A stretch of 64,000 bases of DNA. Origin: an uncultured Lachnospiraceae bacterium. GTDB lineage: Bacteria > Bacillota > Clostridia > Lachnospirales > Lachnospiraceae. The notes beneath the pieces were generated by a model. The model ran no database searches. It was given only the letters and a program-made list of their open reading frames with translations, and was not told the origin of the DNA. Positions 45,547 to 54,314 of the stretch are shown in pieces. How positions within the stretch are numbered: the stretch's first letter is position 1; every line of letters starts with the position of its first letter. The stretch covers positions 44,468-108,467 of the forward strand of contig URDN01000004.1 in the NCBI GenBank assembly GCA_900546495.1. The letters run 5' to 3'. The position numbers were made by a program, and so were the translations under genes.

Positions 45547-46095
45547 ATGAAGGCAACAGGAATTGTGCGCAGAATCGATGATCTGGGGCGCGTGGTGATT
45601 CCGAAAGAAATCCGTCGGACGCTGCGGATCCGTGAGGGGGATCCGTTGGAGATTTTTACAGATCAAAACGGAGCGATCGTGTTGAAAAAATATTCCCCTA
45701 TCGGGGATTTGAGTACGTTTGCAGGGCAATATGCACAGGGACTGGCAGCAGCGTCAGGAAGTCTGGTCTGCGTGATGGACCGGGATCATATCATTGCAGC
45801 AGCCGGAAATGGAAAAAAGAATTATGACGGGAAGCCGGTCAGTCGTGAACTGGAACAGTTTATTGAAGCGCGTGGGTGTCAGGTGACAGGTGCACAGGAA
45901 AAAGAATGTCGGAAGCTGACACTTGATGATAATATGCAGTATCAGACACAGGCGCTGGCGACGATTATCTGTGAGGGAGATGCCATTGGTGCGGTGGCGC
46001 TGTGCAGTGCGGAAACGCCGGATAATGTCGGGGAAGTTCAAGGAAAGCTGGCGCAGGCGGCAGCGGTGTTTTTGGCGAAACAAGTCGAACAATAA
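45547..46095 (+). CDS. spoVT: Stage V sporulation protein T (AbrB-like regulator)
   Basis: 182 aa with CAGGAGG before the ATG. Residues 1-50 are the swapped-hairpin AbrB DNA-binding domain (GIVRRIDDLGRVVIPKEIRRTL). Residues ~55-178 form a GAF-like domain, the arrangement and length of SpoVT. It modulates late forespore gene expression, and its presence indicates a spore-forming lineage. It stands as a single gene. Confidence 0.95.
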   Translation: MKATGIVRRIDDLGRVVIPKEIRRTLRIREGDPLEIFTDQNGAIVLKKYSPIGDLSTFAGQYAQGLAAASGSLVCVMDRDHIIAAAGNGKKNYDGKPVSRELEQFIEARGCQVTGAQEKECRKLTLDDNMQYQTQALATIICEGDAIGAVALCSAETPDNVGEVQGKLAQAAAVFLAKQVEQ

Positions 46096-46110
46096 ATTTT
46101 GCTTTGGGTA

Positions 46111-46160
46111 ATTGTGTGGTTTGAACGCAGAATAAGCATTCTCCCATATTGAATAAAATG
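46111..46160 (+). repeat. GAACGCAGAATAAGCATTC-type short repeat, copy 1
   Basis: The word TTGAACGCAGAATAAGCATT followed by CYCCC occurs here and again at the right edge of the window (63949-63975). The right-edge copy then runs into a GC-rich hairpin. Its nature is unknown. Confidence 0.5.
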
Positions 46161-46226
46161 AGAACTCCTGTAATTTTTTCTCAAGGAGCGATTGTTAGCG
46201 ACTGAGACAAAATTACAGGAGTTCCT
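46161..46226. terminator. 16 bp stem hairpin between spoVT and the nuclease operon
   Basis: GAACTCCTGTAATTTT (46162-46177) pairs with AAAATTACAGGAGTTC (46209-46224) around a 31-base loop. It probably terminates spoVT. TGGTATAGT (46236-46244) just beyond may be the extended -10 for the next operon. Confidence 0.6.
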
Positions 46227-46283
46227 ATCAAAATGTGGTATAGTAAATTTTTAAGCCACCCTAAATAAGGAGACAAATATTTT

Positions 46284-47468
46284 ATGAAATTTATACATAT
46301 CGCGGATGTACATCTGGGCGTTACGCCGGACGCAGGAATGCTCTGGAGTGAGACGCGCAGCCGGGACATCTGGAACAGTTTTCGTCTGGTGATTGAGCAG
46401 GCACGCGTGCAGCGGGTGGACCTGCTTTTGATCGCGGGAGATTTGTTTCACCGGCAGCCGTTAAAACGGGAATTAAAAGAGATTGCGGCATGGTTTGCAG
46501 AAATTCCTGATACGGAAATAGTATTGATTGCGGGGAACCATGATTATCTGCATCCGAGGTCTTATTATCGAAATTTTGACTGGCCGGAGAATGTGCATTT
46601 TATAGGGGAACGGAATCTGACAGCTGTTCATTTGGATCGGATTCACACTACCGTATGGGGATGCAGCTTCTGGGATCAGGAGGATACCAGAGCGGTATAT
46701 CAGAGAGATGTTTTGCAGAAGGTACTGCAGAATGGGAATATGGTAAGTATTCATCAGGAGATAGAATATGACGTGTCATTGGCGCGGGGATCATTTGAGC
46801 AATTTTCAGATTCGGTACAATCAGATCAGAGACGGAAAAATTTCCGGATTCTGCTTGGTCATGGTGGTGATGACAGACATCATCCATTCCGTGCAAATGA
46901 TATCGCAGAAGCTGGATTTGACTATGCGGCTTTCGGGCATATCCACAAAGCGGCGCAACTGATTCCGGGAAAAGTTGTGATGGCGGGTTCTCTGGAACCG
47001 ACAGATTGCAACGATTTCGGTCCGCACGGATTCTGGATGGGAGAACTGACGGAACGTGGTACATCGGTTTCTTTTTATCCAATCAAAAAATGCGAATATA
47101 TTCGACAGGAAATCGATGTGACCCCTGAGCTGTTTGCCTGTGCAGTGTCAGAGCTGGTGCGGCAGGAATTAGAGAAACGGGAGTCGTATCAGATTTCACA
47201 TATCGTTTTGCGTGGGTATCGCGATGCGGAAACAGAGCTGCCGCTGGACGAGATTGCACAGATGGAACGAGTGGTACGAGTGGCAGATGAGACGGAGCCG
47301 GATTATCAGTTTGATCTGTTAAAACAGAAATATGATGGCACGTTACTGCAAAAATATATTGAAGTGATGGAGCAATGCCCGAATCTGGAATTACGGAAAA
47401 AAGCATTGTATTACGGTGTACAGGCAATGCTTGATGCCGCAGAAGATGGACGGGAGACAAAAGGATGA
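46284..47468 (+). CDS. SbcD/YhaO-like metallophosphoesterase (DNA repair exonuclease)
   Basis: 394 aa, preceded by AAGGAG. Metal-binding motifs of the Mre11/SbcD family: FIHIADVHLG, LIAGDLFHR, LIAGNHDY, then LLGHGGDDRHH and AAFGHIHK. The C-terminal ~130 residues form the capping and partner-binding region. It is a manganese-dependent nuclease subunit acting on DNA ends in the cytoplasm, similar to Bacillus YhaO. It overlaps the ATPase partner gene by four bases, consistent with translational coupling of an Mre11/Rad50-like pair. Confidence 0.9.
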   Translation: MKFIHIADVHLGVTPDAGMLWSETRSRDIWNSFRLVIEQARVQRVDLLLIAGDLFHRQPLKRELKEIAAWFAEIPDTEIVLIAGNHDYLHPRSYYRNFDWPENVHFIGERNLTAVHLDRIHTTVWGCSFWDQEDTRAVYQRDVLQKVLQNGNMVSIHQEIEYDVSLARGSFEQFSDSVQSDQRRKNFRILLGHGGDDRHHPFRANDIAEAGFDYAAFGHIHKAAQLIPGKVVMAGSLEPTDCNDFGPHGFWMGELTERGTSVSFYPIKKCEYIRQEIDVTPELFACAVSELVRQELEKRESYQISHIVLRGYRDAETELPLDEIAQMERVVRVADETEPDYQFDLLKQKYDGTLLQKYIEVMEQCPNLELRKKALYYGVQAMLDAAEDGRETKG

Positions 47469-49264
47469 TAATCAGACAGGCAGAGATTCAGAAGTTTGGA
47501 AAACTGGAAAAGGAACAGTATCGTTTTTCACCGCAGATCAATATCATCTATGGTCCGAACGAATCCGGAAAAAGTACGTTGATGCAGTTTTTGAAAGCGA
47601 TGATGTATGGACTGGAAAAGAGTCGGGTCAGAAAAATGCTGGATACATATAAAAAATATGAGCCATGGGACGCACCGGCATATTTTTCCGGTTCTATGAT
47701 CTTTGAGACCGGGGAGCAGCAGTTTCTTCTGGAGCGCAATTTTTATTATAAGGAAAGGAGCACACGTCTGGTAAATATCCGCGATGGGGAAGAACTTTCG
47801 GTGGAATATGGAGATCTGGACATGCTGCTTGGAAATGTCAGTGCCGGTGCATATGAAAATACGTTTTGTATCGGTCAGGAGCAGTCGGTACCGGCACGTG
47901 AATTGGGTGTGCTTCTGGAGGATGAACGCAGTAATCTGGCACAGACCGGAAGCGGTGATTTTCCGTTATCAAAGGCGTTGCAGAATCTGGAACAAAAGCG
48001 GAAAAACAAAGAAAAACAAAAAAAAGAGCTGGAACAGCAGCGACTGGCAGATATCCGACAACTGGAAGTAAAACAACAGATGCTGGAATCTGATATTGCT
48101 GTCCTGAAAGCACAGCAGGAGAAACAGGGAACACAAAAACAGAATGTGCAGGAGCAGGTAAAACAGCTAAAACAGGCGGCAGAGCCGGTACTTTCAGAGT
48201 ATCGTGCGGTTTGCCGGCAGGAACAGGAATTGCAGAAAGCGATTCGGCAGGCACAGTTAAATATCGAGAGAAAGCATTTAAAGAAAGAATATTTAAAGAA
48301 AGAAACGGAAGATGGGCAGAAGCAAAAGACAGAGCATCAAGCAGGTTTTTCGCCGCTTTTACTGATTGGCGTAGCTGGTTTGATTCTGGCACCGATTTTG
48401 AGGACATCTTTGGATGGGTTTCAGAAAATAGCTCCGATTCTGAACGTGATCTGTATTGTTTTGATCTTGGCAGGACTTGTTTCTGCATATGGCAGACGCA
48501 GAAGACTTCAGGAAGTAGAAATGGAAGCAGAGGCAATACAGGAAGGGGCAGAAGAAGAATACGGTGATGAAGAAGTATATCAGAAGGTTGTAAAGCAGCT
48601 TACAGCGCTTCAACAGAAAAGATCTGTATTGGAACAGCAGATAGACACCTTTCGTGAGCAGAGAAAAGCACTTCAGATGCAGGTCGCAAGGCAGGAAGGT
48701 TCCGGAGATCAGATCACTGGTCAGATTCAGGAAAAAGAAGTGGAAGCAGCGAATCTGGCAGATCAGATGCAGGAATTGCAGTTTCGGACGGCAGAGGAGA
48801 GGGCGATAGATCAGGATATTCAGGCGCTTGCACTGTCAGCGGATACGATGCAGCGACTGGCAGCCGGAATGTCGAAATCGCTGGAACATGTGCTGAACCG
48901 GGACATGTCGGAGATCTTGGCACAGATCACTGGAAATGCACATGGGCAGCTTCAGGTTTCAGAAGGACAGGGCATTGTACTGTCTGAACAGCAAAAGAGC
49001 CGTGTGCCGGAAGCATACAGTCAGGGAACGATGCAGCAGGCATATTTTGCTTATCGCATGGCAGCAGGAAAACTGCTGGCGAAGGAAGAACCACTGCCGT
49101 TTTTACTGGATGAAGCTTTTGCAGGTTACGATACAGAGCGTCTGCGTCAGACGTTACGTTGGCTTGCCAAGCAGGAGAATCAGATTTTTCTTTTTACCTG
49201 TCGGGAGACGGAACGGGAATTGCTGTTGGAAGAAGGGATTCCTTTTTCGGAGATTCGGTTATAG
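47465..49264 (+). CDS. SbcC/YhaN-like SMC-type ATPase
   Basis: 599 aa. Walker A is GPNESGKST (~residue 35). The Q-loop region is near AYENTFCIGQEQS. Long coiled-coil stretches (~175-280 and ~370-450) flank two hydrophobic segments (~290-345), as in YhaN, so it may be membrane-tethered. C-terminal Walker B is PLPFLLDEAFAGYD, with a signature-like SQGTMQQAYFAYRMA. At ~600 aa it is shorter than typical SbcC or YhaN (~900-1000 aa), with reduced coiled coils. It partners with the upstream nuclease; substrate and role are not established. Confidence 0.85.
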   Translation: MIIRQAEIQKFGKLEKEQYRFSPQINIIYGPNESGKSTLMQFLKAMMYGLEKSRVRKMLDTYKKYEPWDAPAYFSGSMIFETGEQQFLLERNFYYKERSTRLVNIRDGEELSVEYGDLDMLLGNVSAGAYENTFCIGQEQSVPARELGVLLEDERSNLAQTGSGDFPLSKALQNLEQKRKNKEKQKKELEQQRLADIRQLEVKQQMLESDIAVLKAQQEKQGTQKQNVQEQVKQLKQAAEPVLSEYRAVCRQEQELQKAIRQAQLNIERKHLKKEYLKKETEDGQKQKTEHQAGFSPLLLIGVAGLILAPILRTSLDGFQKIAPILNVICIVLILAGLVSAYGRRRRLQEVEMEAEAIQEGAEEEYGDEEVYQKVVKQLTALQQKRSVLEQQIDTFREQRKALQMQVARQEGSGDQITGQIQEKEVEAANLADQMQELQFRTAEERAIDQDIQALALSADTMQRLAAGMSKSLEHVLNRDMSEILAQITGNAHGQLQVSEGQGIVLSEQQKSRVPEAYSQGTMQQAYFAYRMAAGKLLAKEEPLPFLLDEAFAGYDTERLRQTLRWLAKQENQIFLFTCRETERELLLEEGIPFSEIRL

Positions 49265-49394
49265 TCTGCAGGGTTAACTGTTGAGAGAGCAGGTGAAAAA
49301 TGTTACTGGCAGATGTGTCGCAAATGATGCGTGGATGGGAACAGATTCGCCTGTAAAAGCACGTGACAGATAAGAATGCGGATGAGAAAAAGGG

Positions 49395-49423
49395 TTGTAT
49401 CTGTTTTTCAGATGTGATAGTAT
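49395..49423 (+). promoter_or_regulatory. Promoter of the cobalamin-regulated operon
   Basis: TTGTAT (49395-49400), 17-base spacer, TAGTAT (49418-49423), ending about 30 bp before the riboswitch. Confidence 0.55.
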
Positions 49424-49449
49424 AAGTACAATTTCATAGAAAAAGATAA

Positions 49450-49742
49450 TTGGTGCCGTCCGTTTTCGAAGCAGATGGAAGCATAGTTCGGATTTCGTTG
49501 CGTAATAGAAAATACGATGAAAAAATACAATGAATCAGAAAAAGGCAGATCTCTGAGAAAAAGGTCAGAGACAGAAAACGTGGAACGGTTAAAAGGGAAA
49601 CAGGTGTAATTCCTGTACGATCTCGTCACTGTGATAAGGGAGTACAGATTCAATGATTTGTCACTGATGCAAATGCATTGGGAAGGCAGAATCTGTATGT
49701 GGATCTTTCAGCCAGGAAACCTGCCAGTTGTCTGGTACCGGG
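49450..49742 (+). promoter_or_regulatory. Cobalamin riboswitch
   Basis: Core blocks of the B12 aptamer appear in order: GGTTAAAAGGGAAACAGGTG (about 49587 on), AATTCCTGTACGATCTCGTCACTGTGATAAGG, a central arm with TGCAAATGCATTGGGAAGGCAG, and GCCAGGAAACCTGCCA (about 49711 on) near the 3' end. GGTGCC (49452) and GGTACC (49735) can close P1. It lies 300 bp before the chelatase gene. Adenosylcobalamin binding would reduce expression of the operon. Confidence 0.93.
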
Positions 49743-49859
49743 ATAATCCCAAGATCACGAGTAATTGGTCGTACTGTTTACGGAAGTCAATCACTGATGC
49801 AGACAGATAAATGTACGTATTTAGCTGGTGTGAGTTCCATTTAAAATTCATGACTTTTT

Positions 49860-49907
49860 ACTCCGCTTTTAGCTTTTTTGCAAGTTTGTAAAGTGGAGTT
49901 TTCTTTT
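49860..49907 (+). terminator. Cobalamin riboswitch expression-platform terminator
   Basis: ACTCCGCTTT (49860-49869) pairs with AAAGTGGAGT (49890-49899), followed by TTTCTTTT. Placed between the aptamer and the first gene, it supports control by premature termination. Confidence 0.8.
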
Positions 49908-50048
49908 AGTGGAAATTTTGTCGTGGCATTTTTTACCTTTTGAAGTAGTGGAGTGTTACATATTTTAAAAGAGTGGGTGATAAAATTTTCGGGTGGATAC
50001 CGTACCCTGTGGGATAATTTATTTTTCATATAAGAAGGAGAGAAGAAC

Positions 50049-51653
50049 ATGAAAAAGAGAATCGTTGCATTACTGGCAGTATTTACCATGGCAGTGGGAA
50101 TGCTTGGCGGATGCGGAAACAAGAATGCAGACACAACCGTAACAAGCGCACAGAGTGAGACAGAGACAGATCAGGAAGCAGCAGACAAAGTAGCAGAATT
50201 GATTGATGCCATCTATGTACAGGAACGCACAGACAAAACAGATGAGCAGTGCGCAGCAGCAAAAGCAGCATGGGACAAACTGACCGATGCACAGAAGGCA
50301 CTGGTAGAGGGTGAAAATGCAGATCCGGATTACTTCGGCAGAGATACCGGAGATGCGTCCAAAGACGATCCGTTAAATGAGGACGGAATCGGTGAGAACG
50401 AACTTCTGGTAGTAAGTTTTGGTACATCCTTCAATGACAGCCGTGCAGCAGATATCGGCGGTATTGAGAAAGCACTTCAGACTGCATATCCGGACTGGTC
50501 TGTAAGACGTGCATTTACCGCACAGATCATTATCAACCACGTTCAGGCAAGAGATGGTGAAAAAATCGACAACGTAGAGCAGGCTTTACAGAGAGCCGTT
50601 GATAACGGTGTAAAAAATCTGGTGGTACAGCCGACACATTTAATGCATGGTGCAGAGTATGATGAGTTAGTTGATACTCTGGATAATTACAAAGATAAAT
50701 TTGAGACAGTTACTGTAGCAGAACCGTTACTTGGTGAAGTTGGTACAGATGCCACAACTGTCAATGAAGATAAAGCAGCTGTAGCACAGGACATCACAGC
50801 AGAGGCAGTAAAGACAGCCGGATATGATTCCTTAGAGGCAGCAAAAGAAGACAGTACAGCATTTGTATTCATGGGACATGGTACATCCCATACAGCAAAA
50901 ATCAGCTATAGCCAGATGGCAGCTCAGATGAAAGATCTTGGATACGATAACGTATTTATCGGAACCGTAGAAGGTGAGCCGGAAGAGACCGCTCATGAGC
51001 AGGTAATCGAAGAAGTACATGCAGCAGGATACAAAAATGTAATTTTAAGACCGTTAATGGTTGTTGCAGGAGATCATGCAAACAACGATATGGCTGGCGA
51101 TGATGGCGATTCATGGAAGAGCCTGTTTAAAGCTGCCGGATATTTTGACAAAGTAGATACACAGATCGCAGGTCTTGGTGAGATTCCGGAAATTCAGCAG
51201 ATTTATGTAGCACATACAAAAGCTGCCATTGAATCTCTGGGTGATGCTGTAACATCAAGCGATGCAGTCACAGCAACATCTGCGCTGGAAGACGGCACTT
51301 ATACTGCAAAATTTAACACAGACAGCAGCATGTTCCATGTAAATGAGGCAGATAACGGTTGTGGTACATTAACAGTCAAAGATGGCAAAATGACCATGCA
51401 TATCAGACTGGTTTCCAAAAAGATCGTAAATCTGTATGTTGGAACCGCTGCGGATGCAGAAAAAGATGGTGCAGAGCTGTTACAGCCGACATCTGAGGAA
51501 GTTACTTACAGTGACGGAACAACGGAAGAAGTATACGCATTTGATGTGCCGGTGGAAGCACTGGATCAGGAGTTTGATCTGGCAATCCTTGGAACAAAGG
51601 GAACATGGTATGATCACAAAGTAAGCGTATCTGACGCTCAGAAAGCAGAGTAG
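50049..51653 (+). CDS. cbiK: Extracellular CbiK-family cobaltochelatase lipoprotein
   Basis: 534 aa with AGAAGGAGAG before the ATG. The lipobox is LGGC (Cys ~23), so the enzyme should face outward. Residues ~25-110 are a helical linker. Residues ~118-400 match the CbiK sirohydrochlorin cobaltochelatase: ELLVVSFGTSFNDSR, QPTHLMHGAEYDELV, AFVFMGHGTSHTAKISYSQM and VVAGDHANNDMAGDD, including the metal-site histidines. A ~110-residue beta module (LEDGTYTAKFN..LTVKDGKMTMHIRL) ends the protein and resembles one in the next gene. Standard CbiK is cytoplasmic and ~260 aa. Exported versions are known in Desulfovibrio. With a B12 riboswitch and an ABC importer, a role in corrinoid or tetrapyrrole capture is likely. 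Confidence 0.87.
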   Translation: MKKRIVALLAVFTMAVGMLGGCGNKNADTTVTSAQSETETDQEAADKVAELIDAIYVQERTDKTDEQCAAAKAAWDKLTDAQKALVEGENADPDYFGRDTGDASKDDPLNEDGIGENELLVVSFGTSFNDSRAADIGGIEKALQTAYPDWSVRRAFTAQIIINHVQARDGEKIDNVEQALQRAVDNGVKNLVVQPTHLMHGAEYDELVDTLDNYKDKFETVTVAEPLLGEVGTDATTVNEDKAAVAQDITAEAVKTAGYDSLEAAKEDSTAFVFMGHGTSHTAKISYSQMAAQMKDLGYDNVFIGTVEGEPEETAHEQVIEEVHAAGYKNVILRPLMVVAGDHANNDMAGDDGDSWKSLFKAAGYFDKVDTQIAGLGEIPEIQQIYVAHTKAAIESLGDAVTSSDAVTATSALEDGTYTAKFNTDSSMFHVNEADNGCGTLTVKDGKMTMHIRLVSKKIVNLYVGTAADAEKDGAELLQPTSEEVTYSDGTTEEVYAFDVPVEALDQEFDLAILGTKGTWYDHKVSVSDAQKAE

Positions 51654-51681
51654 ATCAGCGGTAAAATATTGAGAAGATAAG

Positions 51682-51718
51682 ATACAGGGAGAGTAGAAAA
51701 ATCATGCTTTCCCTGTAT
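51682..51718 (+). terminator. Hairpin between chelatase and binding-protein genes
   Basis: ATACAGGGA (51682-51690) / TCCCTGTAT (51710-51718), followed by TTCATC only. Probably an attenuator or RNA-stability element that sets relative expression inside the operon. Confidence 0.5.
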
Positions 51719-51759
51719 TTCATCAATGAAGAAAGTAAAATGCGAAGTAAGGATAGCGT

Positions 51760-53292
51760 ATGAAAAAAAGAATAGCAGCAGTTATTTTATCTATGGTTTT
51801 AGGCGCTGGCATGCTGGCAGGATGTGGTCAGAAAAATACGACCGATGCAGATGCGTCTTCAACTACCGAAGTTAGTGCGGATGCAGAAAAAGCAGACAGT
51901 GCAGCGACAGACAGCAGTGCGGAAGATGCGAATGTTCTGGAAGACGGCACTTACAGTGTAAACGTGGAGCTGAGTGGCGGCAGCGGCAGAGCAACCGTGG
52001 ATTCTCCGGCAACCGTAACCGTGACGGACGGTCAGGCAATGGCAACCATCGTCTGGAGCAGTACCCATTACGATTACATGATCGTAGATGGAGAAAAATA
52101 TATGAATGAAAATGAAGGTGGCAACTCTACCTTTACTTTCCCGATTGATGGTGTGCCTTGTGAGATGGATGTGGTAGGGGATACCACTGCTATGAGCACA
52201 CCGCATGAAATCGATTATACATTGAAATTCTCATTTCCAGCGAATGTGAGTTTCAATGAGCTGAACAGTGAGGGGCGTATGGATCTTTCATATGCCGATC
52301 AGTTCAGCGTAGAGCAATATGGAGCATATAAATTAGTAACGATCGTGGATGGCGGTCGTTTTTTGCTTATTCCAAAGGGAGTATCGGTTCCGAAGGATGT
52401 GCCATCGGACATTGTTGTTTTGCAGCAACCGTTGAAGGATGTGTATCTGGTTTCCAGCGCGGTGATGGATTTGGTGAGCAAGGCAGGAGCGCTTTCCAAC
52501 ATTTCTTTTACCGGAACAAAGGAAAAGGACTGGTACGTGCAGGAGGCAGCGGATGCTATGAAAGCAGGCGCACTGATCTATGCGGGCAAATACAGCGCGC
52601 CGGATTACGAACTGCTTTTGAGTAATAACTGTCAGTTTGTCATTGAAAATACGATGATCACCCATAACCCGGAAGTAAAGGAAAAACTGGAAGAACTTGG
52701 AATTCCTGTGATGATCGAGCGTTCCAGTTATGAAAAACATCCTCTTGGACGTCTGGAATGGATTCGTCTGTTCGGTGTATTATTTGATCAGGAGCAGCAG
52801 GCAAATAAATTTTTCAGAGAGCAGGCAGAGCGTGTCCAGCCGATTCTGGAAAAAGAAAATACCGGTTTATCAGTAGCATTTTTTGCGGTATCTTCCGATG
52901 GAACCATTACGGTACGCAAACCGAACGATTATGTGTCTTCTATGATCGAGCTGGCAGGCGGTAATTATTCCCTGAACGGTTATCTGCCGGAAGAAGACAA
53001 TGCTTTGTCTACGATGAAAATGCAGATGGAAGATTTCTATGTGGCAGAGAAAGATGCGGATATTCTGATCTATAATGGAACCATTGAGGGAGAATTGACA
53101 TCCGTAGATGAACTGATCAAAAAAAACAGCCTGTTTGCCGATTTTAAAGCGGTAAAATCCGGACAGGTTTATACCACCGGAAGTAACTTTTATCAGCAGA
53201 CAAGCATGACCTGTGATTTTATTGAGGATCTGAATAAGGTTCTGACCGGAAGTGATGATACAGACTATCATTTTCTGAAGCATATTCAATAA
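51760..53292 (+). CDS. ABC transporter substrate-binding lipoprotein (FecB/BtuF class) with N-terminal beta module
   Basis: 510 aa with AAGGATAG before the ATG. Lipobox LAGC (Cys ~22) and a Ser/Asp/Ala-rich linker. Residues ~60-175 are a beta module (LEDGTYSVNVELSGGSGRAT, ATIVWSSTHYDYMIVDGEKY) related to the C-terminal module of the chelatase upstream. From ~185 it is a class III periplasmic-binding fold: VSVPKDVPSDIVVLQQPLKDVYLVSS, a helical backbone, and QVYTTGSNFYQQ near the end. This class binds siderophores, heme or cobalamin. Gene order and the riboswitch favour a corrinoid. The extra module could capture ligand or tether the chelatase. Confidence 0.87.
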   Translation: MKKRIAAVILSMVLGAGMLAGCGQKNTTDADASSTTEVSADAEKADSAATDSSAEDANVLEDGTYSVNVELSGGSGRATVDSPATVTVTDGQAMATIVWSSTHYDYMIVDGEKYMNENEGGNSTFTFPIDGVPCEMDVVGDTTAMSTPHEIDYTLKFSFPANVSFNELNSEGRMDLSYADQFSVEQYGAYKLVTIVDGGRFLLIPKGVSVPKDVPSDIVVLQQPLKDVYLVSSAVMDLVSKAGALSNISFTGTKEKDWYVQEAADAMKAGALIYAGKYSAPDYELLLSNNCQFVIENTMITHNPEVKEKLEELGIPVMIERSSYEKHPLGRLEWIRLFGVLFDQEQQANKFFREQAERVQPILEKENTGLSVAFFAVSSDGTITVRKPNDYVSSMIELAGGNYSLNGYLPEEDNALSTMKMQMEDFYVAEKDADILIYNGTIEGELTSVDELIKKNSLFADFKAVKSGQVYTTGSNFYQQTSMTCDFIEDLNKVLTGSDDTDYHFLKHIQ

Positions 53293-53312
53293 TATTTTGT
53301 GAGGAACGAAGC

Positions 53313-54314
53313 GTGAAAAAACGATATACGATATCTTTTATCATTTTAATATGTGCTCTGATCGGGTTATTCCTGTGGAATGTAGGTGTGGGAACGGTAG
53401 AACTGTCTCTGTCTGACCTGCCGGAGATTTTCGGAAAAGGCAGTGATTCCACCCTGTATCAGGTCATCTGGAAAATCCGTCTTCCGCGTATCATGGCAGC
53501 AATTTTGTTAGGCGGAGCCTTATCGGTATCCGGATTTTTGCTGCAGAGTTTCTTTCAGAATCCGATCGCCGGTCCGTATGTACTTGGAATTTCTTCCGGT
53601 GCAAAACTGGTGGTGGCACTGACCATGATCGTCTGCCTGCAGCGAAGCATTACGTTAAGTTCTGCCGGAATGGTGGCAGCAGCTTTTGTGGGATCACTGA
53701 TCGCCATGGGGTTTGTTCTGCTGATCTCCTTTCGGGTATCGAAAATGTCGTTGTTGGTTGTGTGCGGTATTATGATCGGATATATCTGCTCCGCTATCAC
53801 GGATTTCTGTGTGACCTTTGCAGATGATTCGAATATTGTAAATCTGCACAACTGGTCTCAGGGAAGTTTTTCGGGAATGACCTGGGACAATGTGCGGATG
53901 ATTCTGTGGATTGTGGCTGTTACGATGGTGGTTACCTTTTTTCTGGCAAAACCAATCGGAGCATATCAGCTTGGAGAATCTTATGCCAGAAATATGGGTG
54001 TAAATGTAAAAGCGTTACGGATTGGGCTGATTTTGCTTTCCAGTATGTTATCCGCCTGTGTAACCGCTTTTGCCGGACCAATCTCTTTTGTGGGAATCGC
54101 GGTGCCGCATCTGGTAAAACTGATCACAAAAACGGCAAAACCGATTATTATGATACCGGGATGTTTCCTGTGTGGCGCGGTGGTGACGCTGTTTTGTGAC
54201 GGAATTGCCCGGACGGTATTTGCACCGACGGAAATCAGTATCAGTTCCGTAACGGCAGTATTTCTGGTACCGGTGGTTATTGCAGCAATGCTGAGAAAGC
54301 AGAGGAACAGATGA
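53313..54314 (+). CDS. FecCD/BtuC-type ABC permease
   Basis: 333 aa, GTG start with GAGGAACG before it. About nine to ten hydrophobic segments. Family motifs include RLPRIMAAILLGGALSVSGFLLQSFFQNPIAGPYVLGISSGA near the N-terminus and AGPISFVGIAVPHLVK near residue 255. It forms the membrane channel for cobalamin, heme or siderophores with the adjacent ATPase, whose start overlaps its stop by four bases. Confidence 0.93.
   Translation: MKKRYTISFIILICALIGLFLWNVGVGTVELSLSDLPEIFGKGSDSTLYQVIWKIRLPRIMAAILLGGALSVSGFLLQSFFQNPIAGPYVLGISSGAKLVVALTMIVCLQRSITLSSAGMVAAAFVGSLIAMGFVLLISFRVSKMSLLVVCGIMIGYICSAITDFCVTFADDSNIVNLHNWSQGSFSGMTWDNVRMILWIVAVTMVVTFFLAKPIGAYQLGESYARNMGVNVKALRIGLILLSSMLSACVTAFAGPISFVGIAVPHLVKLITKTAKPIIMIPGCFLCGAVVTLFCDGIARTVFAPTEISISSVTAVFLVPVVIAAMLRKQRNR

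Noticed and set aside
46284..49264. YhaO/YhaN-like pair as a new anti-phage system
   Set aside because: The pair matches a known chromosomal Mre11/Rad50-like arrangement and lies among housekeeping genes, although its ATPase is shorter than usual.
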